Positions 17,974 to 26,555 of a stretch of 64,000 bases of DNA are shown here, in pieces (position 1 is the stretch's first letter; every line of letters begins with the position of its first letter). The DNA is from Bacillota bacterium. Lineage in GTDB: Bacteria; Bacillota; Clostridia; Oscillospirales; Ruminococcaceae. The translations under genes were made by a program, and so were the position numbers. The stretch is from NCBI GenBank assembly GCA_023457355.1, contig JAEWLW010000054.1:77747-141746 (forward strand). The letters run 5' to 3'. A model generated the notes under the pieces. The model was not told the origin of the DNA. It did no database searches and was given only the letters and a program-made list of their open reading frames with translations.

Positions 17974-18483
17974 CTATTCCGCGAACTTTGTTGCAAACGG
18001 GCAAAGCTTTTCCCACGCAAAGCGAATCAGGAGCGTCATAATTGGCACCATCGTCAGCGACTTGATGACGCGCGGCACCAAAAGCACCATGTAGGCCTTG
18101 CCGGTTGTTATCTGAGTCCAGACGGTGTTAAGCCCAAGATTCAGCACCAGCCCCACGATAAGCACTGCCGTTAGAATGCGCCCCCACGACTTCGGCTTTC
18201 GGTAGAGCAGCAGCCCGTAGGTCAGTCCTGTCAGCGCTGCCGTCAGGGTATACCCGGGAAAATAAGGCCCGGTCGCAAAAAGTACGAAGCCGACGATGTC
18301 GGAAATGGCTGCACCCGCAGCCGCGTAAAACGGCCCATAGAGCATGGCCAGCATTGATAGCGGCACAAACGAAAAACCAATCCGGACAATGGGCGTGCTG
18401 ATTGAGAGAAACCGGGAAAGTACGATTTCAATTGCCACCAGCAATGCGATGTTTGCGATCTTTAAAGCGGATTTTGATCTCAT
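17974..18483 (-). CDS. folT: Folate ECF transporter S component FolT
   Basis: A substrate-binding membrane subunit of an energy-coupling-factor vitamin transporter; it would bind folate and dock to a shared EcfA1A2T module, which is not in this window. The 169-residue protein is mostly hydrophobic, about six helices, with SRFLSIST, IGFSFVPL, LYGPFYAAA and ISDIVGFVLFATGPYFPGYT, typical of the FolT family. The frame stays open into the upstream riboswitch, but the ATG at 18483 has a GAGGAGG site. Regulation by the THF riboswitch and the neighbouring folate enzyme fhs support folate as substrate. Confidence 0.9.
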   Translation of the reverse strand: MRSKSALKIANIALLVAIEIVLSRFLSISTPIVRIGFSFVPLSMLAMLYGPFYAAAGAAISDIVGFVLFATGPYFPGYTLTAALTGLTYGLLLYRKPKSWGRILTAVLIVGLVLNLGLNTVWTQITTGKAYMVLLVPRVIKSLTMVPIMTLLIRFAWEKLCPFATKFAE

Positions 18484-18511
18484 GATGTTTGCCTCCTCGT
18501 AACAGCCCGTA

Positions 18512-18526
18512 TGAAAAGCGCTTTCA
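18512..18526. promoter_or_regulatory. cre-like palindrome in folT leader
   Basis: TGAAAAGCGCTTTCA resembles the CcpA catabolite-responsive element with one extra base. It sits between the riboswitch and the folT ribosome binding site and could equally be a hairpin of the expression platform. Confidence 0.25.
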
Positions 18527-18569
18527 GACAGGCGCATGTGGGGCCACATGAAGAGAACTTCTTCAGATG

Positions 18570-18664
18570 GCAGCGGACGCGAAACAGCACCGCGGGCATT
18601 TATTGCCCTTCGTTCGGCGGCAACTTCCCATCCGCCGACACTTGACGCGCTGTTTCTACTCTGC
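18570..18664 (-). ncRNA. THF riboswitch upstream of folT
   Basis: The minus-strand RNA matches the tetrahydrofolate riboswitch in order and spacing: GAGTAG, GCGCGTCAAGTGT, GGATGGGAAGTTGCC, GAACGAAG, CGCGGTGCTGTTTCGCG and TCCGCTGC. Stems GCAG/CTGC (P1), GAAACAGCG with its distal partner, CGGCGG/CCGCCG and GGGC/GCCC can be drawn. Hairpins with GAAGA/TCTTC and CATGTGG/CCACATG stems follow before the folT ribosome binding site. It lies just after fhs, so only folT is controlled directly. Confidence 0.9.
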
Positions 18665-18723
18665 ATATTTTAGACAAAGCCACGCGGCGCACCACGCCGC
18701 TTTGTTTATGCCTGAGAATGGGG

Positions 18724-20397
18724 TTAAAACAACCCTGTGATTCTGCCGTTATCATCCACGTCGATTTTTTCTGCGGCAGGTTTGGGCGGCAACCCCGGCA
18801 TGGTCATTATATCACCTGTCAGCGCAACAATAAAGCCGGCGCCGGCAGAAACTTTCAAATTCCGCACCGTGACGGTAAAACCTTCCGGTGCGCCCAGCAA
18901 GGCCGGATTATCCGAAAAGCTGTATTGTGTCTTCGCCATACAGACCGGCAGTGCTGCAAAACCAAGTTCGGCGAGCTTTGCAGCCTGTTTTTTTGCATTG
19001 GGAGAAAGCACAACGCCTTCGCCGCGATAAATTTTCCGGACGATGCAGCCAATTTTTTCTTCTATACTTAAATCGCCTCCATAGGCAAAACGAAACGATG
19101 CGGGCTGTTCGCACAGGCGCACCACCTCGTGCGCCAACGCCGTACCGCCATCGCCGCCCTTTGCCCACACTTCTGAGAGCGCAACGTTTACGTCAAGCGC
19201 ACGGCACTTGTCAGCAACCAGCGCCAGCTCGGCTTCGCTGTCGGTTGGGAAACGGTTGATCGCCACGACGCAGGGCAGACCATAAACTGTTGTAATGTTC
19301 TCAACATGGCGCAGCAAGTTGGGCAGGCCTTTTTCCAGCGCGGAAAGGTTTTCCTGATCGAGTTGGGCCTTTGCCGCGCCGCCGTGGTGCTTTAAGGCCC
19401 GCACCGTTGCCACAACAACCACCGCCGAGGGCTTAAGCCCCGCCATACGGCATTTGATATCGAGGAATTTCTCGGCGCCCAAATCGGCGCCAAAGCCCGC
19501 CTCTGTCACCGCATAATCGCCTAAGCGCAGCGCCATTCTGGTCGCCATAACCGAATTGCAGCCATGGGCAATGTTCGCAAACGGCCCGCCGTGAATAAAC
19601 ACGGGAGTTCCCTCCAGCGTTTGCACTAAATTCGGCTTTAAAGCATCCTTTAAGAGCGCAGCCGCAGCGCCCGACGCCTTTAAATCGCCGACCGTTACAG
19701 GTTCGTCCGCGTAAGTATAGCCGACGATGATACGCGCAAGCCGCTGCTTGAGGTCGCTGATGCCGTTGGAAAGACACAGTACCGCCATGATCTCGGAAGC
19801 GACCGTAATATCGTAGCCGTCTTCTCGGGGGCATCCATTCACCCGCCCGCCCAGACCGTCTATCACGTTGCGCAGCTGGCGGTCATTCATATCCACACAC
19901 CGCCGCCAGGTGATGCGTCTGGGGTCGATATTCAGGGCGTTGCCCTGATAGATATGGTTATCCAGCATGGCCGCTATCAGGTTGTTCGCCGCGCCGATGG
20001 CGTGAAAATCGCCGGTGAAATGCAGGTTGATATCCTCCATCGGCACCACCTGGGCATAACCGCCACCCGCAGCGCCGCCTTTGACGCCAAACACCGGCCC
20101 TAAGGACGGTTCGCGCAGCGCAACCACCGCATTTTTGCCAATTTTTCGCAGTCCATCAGCCAGTCCGATGGTGGTTGTGGTTTTGCCTTCACCCGCCGGT
20201 GTGGGGTTGATGGCGGTCACCAAAATCAGCTTTCCGTCCGATCCGGCAGAATCACTTAACAGCTTATAATCCACCTTGGCTTTGTAGTTGCCGTAAAGTT
20301 CCAGATAATCCTCTGCCACCCCTGCAATGTCTGCAATCTCGCCGATGCGCTTCATGTGGCATGCTTGCGCAATTTCAATATCGGATAAATAACTCAT
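18724..20397 (-). CDS. fhs: Formate--tetrahydrofolate ligase
   Basis: Fhs makes 10-formyl-THF from formate, THF and ATP, feeding purine synthesis and, in acetogens, the methyl branch of the Wood-Ljungdahl pathway. The 557-residue product has the ATP-binding loop TPAGEGKTTTTIGL, REPSLGPVFGVKGGAAGGGY, and FHAIGAANNL. An ATG 8 codons upstream exists, but the start at 20397 has GGGAGG about 7 nt upstream and gives the conserved N-terminus. folT with a THF riboswitch follows, making a small folate locus. Confidence 0.97.
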   Translation of the reverse strand: MSYLSDIEIAQACHMKRIGEIADIAGVAEDYLELYGNYKAKVDYKLLSDSAGSDGKLILVTAINPTPAGEGKTTTTIGLADGLRKIGKNAVVALREPSLGPVFGVKGGAAGGGYAQVVPMEDINLHFTGDFHAIGAANNLIAAMLDNHIYQGNALNIDPRRITWRRCVDMNDRQLRNVIDGLGGRVNGCPREDGYDITVASEIMAVLCLSNGISDLKQRLARIIVGYTYADEPVTVGDLKASGAAAALLKDALKPNLVQTLEGTPVFIHGGPFANIAHGCNSVMATRMALRLGDYAVTEAGFGADLGAEKFLDIKCRMAGLKPSAVVVVATVRALKHHGGAAKAQLDQENLSALEKGLPNLLRHVENITTVYGLPCVVAINRFPTDSEAELALVADKCRALDVNVALSEVWAKGGDGGTALAHEVVRLCEQPASFRFAYGGDLSIEEKIGCIVRKIYRGEGVVLSPNAKKQAAKLAELGFAALPVCMAKTQYSFSDNPALLGAPEGFTVTVRNLKVSAGAGFIVALTGDIMTMPGLPPKPAAEKIDVDDNGRITGLF

Positions 20398-20486
20398 CCA
20401 TTTTCCTCCCGGTTTTTGCATAATTAAGGCATGCGCATTATAGTCGCCAACTGCTGATCGATGCTTAGCGACAATCTATACTTTTT

Positions 20487-20515
20487 ATTTTACCTTAGAT
20501 TAGCGGTGAGCACAA
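20487..20515 (-). promoter_or_regulatory. Candidate fhs promoter
   Basis: TTGTGC (20510-20515), 17 bp, TAAAAT (20487-20492) on the minus strand. A perfect TATAAT without a good -35 also occurs at 20437-20442. Confidence 0.4.
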
Positions 20516-20683
20516 TATACTTTGTCAGTTTTATGCTAAATATGACAGGTCGTTGGTGTATATGTGACAAATTGCCGCATGAATTAATCCAGACCTTCAA
20601 TAATTTCGCCGGGCAGAAAAACCGCCCGGCTCTTGTAATATGTCTGGTGTTGATGCGGCGCATAAAACCGTGGCAATGCGTTG

Positions 20684-21514
20684 TTACAGGAACTGCTCCG
20701 GTTCAGCCCTTCTGATAAAACGCTTTTCCAGATCATGTTTATGGAAGAGATACCCTGCATCGTCATAATATTTGGCGTGCACAGGACATTTTTTAATGCA
20801 GGCGCCGCATTTAATGCAAATGCCGGTAAATTCTCTGACGTTTTCAAAGCTGATTGACCCCATGGGACATACCGAAACGCAGAGCTTGCAGTTGGTGCAG
20901 TCCTCATTCGTCAGCGGCTTGACCTTGCGAATATCGATAAAATTGCCATTGTCGTCAAGCGGACGGTAATAGCCGCTGCCATAGGGCTTGGGGTTGCCCT
21001 CAACCGCTATTTCAGGAATATCCGCAAGTGATGCCGCATTTTTAAGCTTTGTGGCAACCAATTCCGCAAAGCTTTCCGCCTTTGCCATGTCGGCTGCATC
21101 GGGACGATCCTTTGCCAGAATCTTTGAAAAGGCGTGCTCACCGATAAAAGCAGCGCCCGCGACGGTGTGAAAACCGTCGGCTTCTAAAATATCGCGCAGC
21201 TCAATCAGCGCATCGTCATAGTTACGGTTGCCATAAAGCACCACAGGAACAGCGGCAGCACCCCGGCCCTGCACCGTATCCAGATACTTTAAAAGAACAT
21301 TGGGCACACGGCCGGCATAGACCGGTGTTCCAAAAACCACCAGCGTTTCAGAAGAAAAAATCCTGGGGTTTGCCCTTGCGGCCGGCAGCGTAAAATCAAA
21401 CAGCTCACAAGGAACATCAAACGCTGCTGCCAGCGTTGATGCAATGCTTGTCACGACCTTCTTTGTCGTATCTGTCGGACTGAAAAATGCCGCACAAATA
21501 TTCTCAAACTTCAT
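20684..21514 (-). CDS. Flavodoxin-like/2x[4Fe-4S] ferredoxin fusion (EFR1 family)
   Basis: A 276-residue electron-transfer protein. The N-terminal half is flavodoxin-like (AAFFSPTDTTKKV for FMN phosphate, VVFGTPVYAGRVPN near residue 75), and the C-terminal part holds two clusters, CTNCKLCVSVCP and CIKCGACIKKCP. This is the architecture of EFR1-type ferredoxins. The partner and substrate are unknown. The start at 21514 follows AAGGGG; the frame is open 13 codons further. It stands alone between fhs and the divergent hydrolase gene. Confidence 0.85.
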   Translation of the reverse strand: MKFENICAAFFSPTDTTKKVVTSIASTLAAAFDVPCELFDFTLPAARANPRIFSSETLVVFGTPVYAGRVPNVLLKYLDTVQGRGAAAVPVVLYGNRNYDDALIELRDILEADGFHTVAGAAFIGEHAFSKILAKDRPDAADMAKAESFAELVATKLKNAASLADIPEIAVEGNPKPYGSGYYRPLDDNGNFIDIRKVKPLTNEDCTNCKLCVSVCPMGSISFENVREFTGICIKCGACIKKCPVHAKYYDDAGYLFHKHDLEKRFIRRAEPEQFL

Positions 21515-21560
21515 TTTGCATATCCCCTTTTGTCTTATTGCGCATTTTACCATTTTGATA

Positions 21561-21590
21561 AGTATACCACAAACATGCAGAGCAGGTAAA
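21561..21590 (-). promoter_or_regulatory. Candidate promoter of the flavodoxin/ferredoxin gene
   Basis: TTTACC (21585-21590), 18 bp, TATACT (21561-21566) on the minus strand, about 50 nt before the start codon. Confidence 0.45.
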
Positions 21591-21736
21591 CGCCTGTACG
21601 CTTACTTTCAGCTATTATATGGGCATTGTTCTATGCCGGAACCAGACGATTGCAGAATGCTACATTTGCTGGCAGCCATACCCCAAAACGGCATTTGACA
21701 TTCCATATTTTCCGTAAACCGTTCAACTTATTATCT

Positions 21737-21762
21737 AAATAAGGATTATTTAATCCTTATTT
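21737..21762. promoter_or_regulatory. 26-bp perfect inverted repeat upstream of the hydrolase gene
   Basis: AAATAAGGATTA and its reverse complement are separated by TT. Related half-sites (TTATTCCTTTTT, AATAAGG) recur at about 21812-21856. The cluster looks like repeated binding sites for a regulator of the operon at 21906. The rest of 21515-21905 holds no gene. Confidence 0.5.
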
Positions 21763-21905
21763 CTGGCTTTTAGCATAAAATTCGACACAATAACCTGTGT
21801 AATAGGTAGAATATATTCCTTTTTTAAATAATAAGGTTGATTTATTCCTTTTTATGATGTATCTTTAGTACATCCCCAATACATAGAAACAAGGAGATGT
21901 CAGGC

Positions 21906-22844
21906 ATGAAACAGCGCGAAATTACTTTTTATAGCGAAGGCACTAAAATGGAAGGTACCATCTATCTTCCCGACGATTATAAAGCAGGCGAAAAGCGCCC
22001 CGGTATCGTCGCCAACTCCGGTTGGACAGGCCTTAACAAGGTTTACCCCGCCATGTTTGCAAGAACTTTTACCAAATACGGTTATGTGGTTATGGGCTTT
22101 GACTATCGTGGTTTCAAACCCTCCGGCGGCATCAGCGGCATGGATAAATATACCACGCTTGAAATGGAGGTTGACGACGTCAACAATGCCGTAACCTTCT
22201 TTAAACATCAGCCCGAGGTAGATGCCGACCATATTGCACTCATCGGCTGGGGCGTCGGCGGTGCGGTTTGTGTAAACGCCGCCCACCGTGATAAAACTGT
22301 TAAGGCTGTTGCAACCCTTAATTCCTTCACCGACGGCAGACGCTGGATGAGAATGGGCATGGGTAACGATAAGTTCAACAAGATGCTGCGCGCGCTGGAA
22401 GAAGACAAATATAAGCGCGTCACTACCGGTGATTCTGTGCTGCGTCACCCTTATGAGTTCTACCCCAACATTGAGGAAAGCGGCGATTTTTACGTCGACA
22501 GCACCCTGAAGAATCTCAACGGCGGTCTGGAAGACAGCATTCAGGGCGACTACAACGAGCCCTTCCCCACGCCGATGTCCAGCATTATTGCGGAATCCTT
22601 TGTGCGCTTTAACGTTCAGGACATTCTGCCCAAGCTCGCGCCCGACTGCGCTGTGTTTGTCGGCCACGGCAAATATAACGAGCTGCACGACCGCGAAGAG
22701 GCGGACGACGCTTTCCGTCTGGCAAACGAGCCGAAAAAGCTCTATTTTGTGGAAGGCAAGCACAACGAATGGATGTTTGACGAGGACCCGAAGCTGCACG
22801 ACCTGTGCGACGCGATCAACGATTTCTTTAAAGCACATATGTAA
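21906..22844 (+). CDS. Alpha/beta-hydrolase with glycine at the nucleophile position
   Basis: A 312-residue alpha/beta-hydrolase-fold protein similar to dienelactone-hydrolase/YcjY-type enzymes: GVVANSGWTG-like oxyanion region (GIVANSGWTGL), GFDYRGFKPSGG, the nucleophile elbow, and a C-terminal catalytic-type His286 in VEGKHNEW. The elbow reads GWGVGG, so the usual GxSxG serine is Gly116; the codon is GGC. Classical serine hydrolase activity is therefore doubtful, or another residue acts. The start at 21906 follows AAGGAG by 9 nt. It precedes a GltS-type symporter and a DUF6282-type protein and probably works on the same carboxylate. Confidence 0.8.
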   Translation: MKQREITFYSEGTKMEGTIYLPDDYKAGEKRPGIVANSGWTGLNKVYPAMFARTFTKYGYVVMGFDYRGFKPSGGISGMDKYTTLEMEVDDVNNAVTFFKHQPEVDADHIALIGWGVGGAVCVNAAHRDKTVKAVATLNSFTDGRRWMRMGMGNDKFNKMLRALEEDKYKRVTTGDSVLRHPYEFYPNIEESGDFYVDSTLKNLNGGLEDSIQGDYNEPFPTPMSSIIAESFVRFNVQDILPKLAPDCAVFVGHGKYNELHDREEADDAFRLANEPKKLYFVEGKHNEWMFDEDPKLHDLCDAINDFFKAHM

Positions 22845-22889
22845 TTGCCCGTATCGTTTGTTTTTGCTATTTTAAAGGAGGAATCTCTA

Positions 22890-24278
22890 ATGGAATTTAC
22901 CCCATATTCAATGCTGATAGACTTTTGCTTAATGTCGGTATTCCTTTTTATTGCACAAATTTTGCGCAGCAAACTAAAATTCCTCCAGAATTTTTACATT
23001 CCCAGTTCCCTGCTGGCAGGTTTTATGGCGCTATTTTGCGGTCCTCAGTTTTTAAACATCGCCCCCTTCAGTGAGAAAACCGGTTCTTATGCCTATCTTT
23101 TGGTATGCGTGCTGTTCGCGGGCCTGTTCCTCGGAAAATCCGAAAAAATCAGCCCCGCCAAAATTATTAATAAGGTGGGCGACACCTTTTTAATCAATAT
23201 GTCCAGCGAAATTATCGGCTTTGCAATTCCAATGGTTATAGGCGGTGCTGTTTTGCTGGCGCTGTTCCCCTCCGTGTTCCCCGAACTCTCCATTTTGCTG
23301 CCCGCGGGTTTCACCGGCGGCCACGGTTATGCGGCGGCAATCGGCGGCACGCTGAACAATCTGCTCGGGCGCGATGATGCCGTTGTAATCGGCCAGACCT
23401 TCGCGACATTCGGGTTGTTGACGGGCATTTTCGGCGGTATTATTTCGATTAACTTTGCCACCAGAAAGGGCGCGACTAAGCTGATCAAAAGCATCGGCTC
23501 ATTGCCGGAAGCCTGCAAAACAGGCCTGGTTCCGCCCAGTGAACGCAAGTCAATCGGCGAAGAAACCGTCCACCCCATGTCCATAGACCCGCTGGCCTGG
23601 CATGTGGTGCTGGTGCTTATTGCAACAGGAATGGGCTATGGCGCCTATCAGCTTTACAAGCCGTATGCGCCCAATATCGAGGTTCCGATGATGTGCCTGA
23701 CCATGTTGGCGGGCGTCCTCATTCAGAGCATCCTGAACAAAACCGGCTACGGCGGTTATGTGGATAAGCACGCGATTGACCGCATCGGCAGCGGCGTCAC
23801 CGATTATCTTGTCGGCTTCGGCATTGCAACCATAAAAATTTCGGTCGTGCTCAATTTCCTCTGGCCGATCCTGATCATGTGTGTTATCGGTGCTTTATGG
23901 GCGTTCTGTCTGGTGTTTTTTGTCGGCAGAAAGCTTTTCAGAAACTTCTGGTTTGAGCGTTCCATCTTTATCTTCGGCTACATCACCGGTGTTGTTGCCA
24001 TCGGCGTCACGCTGCTGAGAATTGTCGACCCTGAGAATAAAAGCGGCACACTCGACGACTTTGGAACCGCCTATACCCTGCAATCGATCATTGAGTTATT
24101 TATCGTCACCATGGTTCCGGTCTTTGCGGTCAGCATGGGCGTCATACCGGTCGGTTTGATTCTTCTTGCAATCGGTGTCGGCATGCTGTTGCTTTGCCGC
24201 ATAAAATACGGCGTCTACAAAATGCCTATGGATGCATTGCGCAAAGGTGAAGCAGAAATTATCGCCACGGTAGAATAA
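22890..24278 (+). CDS. GltS-type sodium/glutamate symporter family protein
   Basis: A 462-residue polytopic membrane protein of the sodium:glutamate symporter (ESS/GltS) family. Two inverted halves of about five helices are suggested by the hydrophobic pattern, with the family loop LLPAGFTGGHGYAAAIGG near residue 140. Substrate cannot be read from sequence; other ESS members may take other carboxylates. The start at 22890 has AAAGGAGG; the frame is open upstream but without a site. It follows the hydrolase by 45 nt and is likely in its operon. Confidence 0.85.
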   Translation: MEFTPYSMLIDFCLMSVFLFIAQILRSKLKFLQNFYIPSSLLAGFMALFCGPQFLNIAPFSEKTGSYAYLLVCVLFAGLFLGKSEKISPAKIINKVGDTFLINMSSEIIGFAIPMVIGGAVLLALFPSVFPELSILLPAGFTGGHGYAAAIGGTLNNLLGRDDAVVIGQTFATFGLLTGIFGGIISINFATRKGATKLIKSIGSLPEACKTGLVPPSERKSIGEETVHPMSIDPLAWHVVLVLIATGMGYGAYQLYKPYAPNIEVPMMCLTMLAGVLIQSILNKTGYGGYVDKHAIDRIGSGVTDYLVGFGIATIKISVVLNFLWPILIMCVIGALWAFCLVFFVGRKLFRNFWFERSIFIFGYITGVVAIGVTLLRIVDPENKSGTLDDFGTAYTLQSIIELFIVTMVPVFAVSMGVIPVGLILLAIGVGMLLLCRIKYGVYKMPMDALRKGEAEIIATVE

Positions 24279-24293
24279 CAAATTTCACCTGTG

Positions 24294-24336
24294 ATGAGCT
24301 CCTGGGTTTGAACGGCCGGGGAGCTCATTATTTTTA
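24294..24336 (+). terminator. Terminator after the GltS-like gene
   Basis: Stem ATGAGCTCC/GGAGCTCAT followed by TATTTTT. The next gene starts only 32 nt later, so partial readthrough or a separate start is needed for it. Confidence 0.75.
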
Positions 24337-24367
24337 TAGCCATGCCATAAATGAAGGAGTTATCAAC

Positions 24368-25231
24368 GTGAATACAACTATAAGTCCGAAGGCAATAGCG
24401 CTTTTAGAGGGCGCATACGACCTGCACACCCATACCATTCCATCCCACGTTCCAAGAGCGCTTGACGACATGGAACTGCTGGTGGAGGCCGCACAATACC
24501 ACATGGCGGGCGTCCTGATCAAAAACCATTATGAGCCTACGGGCGCCAGAGCCGCGCTGGTTAACCGGTTGGCTAAACTGCCCCGTACAAAAGCCTATGG
24601 TGGCGTGGTGCTGAATCATCCTGTGGGCGGGCTAAATCCTTACGCGGCGGAAAGCGCCTTAAAAATGGGGGCCTCTATTGTATGGATGCCCACCCGGGAC
24701 GCCGAAAACTGCCTGCTTTCCGGCGACATGCCGGGGGACTTTTTCAAGCGGCCCGGCATCTCTGTGCTTGATGCGAAGGAAAAGCTTCTGCCGGTGGTTT
24801 ACGATATTATGGATGTGGTAAAAAAATATGGCGCCTGCCTGGCGACCGGCCATGTCAGCACAAAAGAATCGCTGCTGCTCTGCAAAGAAGGCTGCGCCAG
24901 AGGCGTGAGAATGATTTTTACCCATCCGGAATGGGAACGAACCGCGGCCGGCGCCGAAGCGCAGCACAGGGCGGCGAAAGACGGCGCCGTTATCGAAAAA
25001 AATTGGTATAATATTGCTGAAGGCGGTTGCACCGCCGCGCAGATGATGCACAACATCCGGGCGGTCGGCTGCCACAGAGTTTATCTCGCGACCGACCGTG
25101 GCCAGGCCGGCGCCGAGCATCCCGCTGAGGCGATGGCACGTTTCGTTGCGCTTTTGTTGGAAAACGGTTTTTCGGAGGATGAGCTTCGCGATATGATTGT
25201 CCGGGTGCCCGGTGAACTGGTTGCCGGTTAA
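24368..25231 (+). CDS. DUF6282-type metal-dependent hydrolase-like protein, paralogue 1
   Basis: A 287-residue protein with amidohydrolase/PHP-like metal motifs: YDLHTHTIPSHVPRAL (HxH, residues about 19-21), LIKNHYEPT, VWMPTRDAEN, ATGHVSTKES, IFTHPEWERT and ATDRGQ. I recognise it as the DUF6282 group; no reaction is established to my knowledge. The start is GTG at 24368 after AAGGAG. It is clearly paralogous to the protein at 28040 (same motifs in the same order), and both sit beside carboxylate-type transporters. Confidence 0.75.
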   Translation: MNTTISPKAIALLEGAYDLHTHTIPSHVPRALDDMELLVEAAQYHMAGVLIKNHYEPTGARAALVNRLAKLPRTKAYGGVVLNHPVGGLNPYAAESALKMGASIVWMPTRDAENCLLSGDMPGDFFKRPGISVLDAKEKLLPVVYDIMDVVKKYGACLATGHVSTKESLLLCKEGCARGVRMIFTHPEWERTAAGAEAQHRAAKDGAVIEKNWYNIAEGGCTAAQMMHNIRAVGCHRVYLATDRGQAGAEHPAEAMARFVALLLENGFSEDELRDMIVRVPGELVAG

Positions 25232-25294
25232 TGGTTGGCACCGGAATTTACGAAGTCATAAAACAGCATATTTTGTGCCCGGTGATGATATTGG

Positions 25295-25323
25295 TTGACG
25301 AGTATTCCTCATTGCGATATTAT
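25295..25323 (+). promoter_or_regulatory. Promoter of the rpiR-type regulator
   Basis: TTGACG, 17 bp, TATTAT, ending about 32 nt before the start codon. Confidence 0.6.
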
Positions 25324-25354
25324 AATCATAATAATTCAACAGGATGGTTCATTT

Positions 25355-26221
25355 ATGAGGGATGTTATAGACGAAATATTAACAATAAGGGATGTTCTGC
25401 CCAAAAAGCAGAAGGTGCTATGCAATTATGTTCTGCTAAACCATGCAAAGGTTGGCGTTATGACGGTGGCTGAGCTGGCAAGTAATGCGGGCGTAGGCAC
25501 CACCACCGTCATGCGGTTGCTTCAGGTTTTAAAATATGACTCGTTTAGTACCTTCAAAAAAGATGTGCTCAACAATTCGATCATGCAGGAAGGCTCCTCC
25601 TATCAAAATAAAAAGCAAACCTTTTCCAGAATGTCCAAGGGCATGCGGCAAAGTACGCTTTCCAACGTAACCGAGGACATTGCCAGAAGCATGGAAAACT
25701 TTTTGACATCCAACAATTTTGAGCAGTTTGAAAAAGCGATTGAAGCCCTTTTAAACGCCGAACAAATCTATGTTTTGGGCATGCGTTCTTCCAGAGTGGC
25801 AGCGCTGTATTTTGAATTCGCCCTCAACGGCTTTTATCCAAAAGTGCGGCAACTGAGCAACGAGCAGGAATATCTCTACGACCGGCTGCTGCAAATTGGC
25901 GAAAAAGATGTACTGTTTGCCGTCTCGCAGTGGCCCTGTACCAAAAAGACCATCGACGTTGCCAGCGTCTGCCACCAGCGGCATGTGCCCATTGTGCTGA
26001 TTACCAACACAACCATCAACCCCATCGCCCGGTTTGCCGATGTGGTGCTGGACACAAACTCAGTGGGAAACGCCTCTGAGATTACGCCCATTATGGCAAT
26101 GATTGAAGCACTGGTGGTGGAGATTGGCAGACGCACAGCACCGCAGTCCACTGAAAATCTCGAAAATCTGGAAAAGCTGCTGAAAGAAAACAACCTGATT
26201 ATCTGGGACCAGAAACCCTGA
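25355..26221 (+). CDS. MurR/RpiR family transcriptional regulator
   Basis: A 288-residue regulator with an N-terminal RpiR helix-turn-helix (MTVAELASNAGVGTTTVMRL, residues about 35-55) and a C-terminal SIS sugar-isomerase-like domain (IYVLGMRSSRVAALYFEF and the LFAVSQWPCTKKT segment). The SIS domain normally senses a phosphosugar; here the neighbours are carboxylate genes, so the ligand is open. The start at 25355 has AGGATGG. Its own promoter and strong terminator make it a single-gene unit. Confidence 0.9.
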   Translation: MRDVIDEILTIRDVLPKKQKVLCNYVLLNHAKVGVMTVAELASNAGVGTTTVMRLLQVLKYDSFSTFKKDVLNNSIMQEGSSYQNKKQTFSRMSKGMRQSTLSNVTEDIARSMENFLTSNNFEQFEKAIEALLNAEQIYVLGMRSSRVAALYFEFALNGFYPKVRQLSNEQEYLYDRLLQIGEKDVLFAVSQWPCTKKTIDVASVCHQRHVPIVLITNTTINPIARFADVVLDTNSVGNASEITPIMAMIEALVVEIGRRTAPQSTENLENLEKLLKENNLIIWDQKP

Positions 26222-26247
26222 ACAATGGCGCCCGTTTTCCCAAAAAC

Positions 26248-26292
26248 AAAAAGCATATCAGAATCCGCGCGTAGGATTTCGATATGCTTTTT
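26248..26292 (+). terminator. Terminator after the rpiR-type gene
   Basis: A long stem AAAAAGCATATC..GAATCC with its complement GGATTTCGATATGCTTTTT, ending in T residues. Confidence 0.85.
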
Positions 26293-26316
26293 CTTATAAC
26301 CCATGGCAAGCATTGC

Positions 26317-26476
26317 TATAGTTAAACCACTAGAAAAGCAACACAGGATTAGCGAGGATATTTGTGACTGACAAGGCGGAGGACGCAGATGAACTGGCGC
26401 CCATCAAGGACGACAACACTGTCGGACGCAAAATAGACCGTTAAGTCGTATGGGGTTTTCTATTGGTTTGACTATA
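26317..26476. repeat. MITE-like intergenic element, family A, copy 2
   Basis: A 160-bp copy with terminal inverted repeats TATAGTTAAACCACTAGAAA and, inward from the right, TATAGTCAAACCAATAGAAA. The core retains CAAGGCGGAGGACGC, CTGGCGCCCATCAAGGACG and ACAAC. The central hairpin has changed to GATG/CATC with pairing kept, compared with GGTG/CGCC of copy 1. Confidence 0.8.
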
Positions 26477-26481
26477 TATAT

Positions 26482-26526
26482 GCCGGAAAGCGTCGGCCTC
26501 ACAGGTTGGCGATTTCCGGCGTTTTT
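26482..26526 (+). terminator. Hairpin with T-run beyond element copy 2
   Basis: GCCGGAAA/TTTCCGGC stem then GTTTTT in the plus direction; it could also act for the converging flavodoxin gene. Confidence 0.5.
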
Positions 26527-26555
26527 CCGTCCGCGAGCCTATTTTTCTGCTGTCA

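Noticed and set aside
17974..18666. FolT extended to 230 residues
   Set aside because: The extra N-terminus is translated riboswitch sequence; the ATG at 18483 has the ribosome binding site and gives the family N-terminus.
21900..22838. 312-codon minus-strand frame opposite the alpha/beta-hydrolase
   Set aside because: Covers almost exactly the hydrolase gene; the sense strand has AAGGAG and domain motifs, the antisense has neither.
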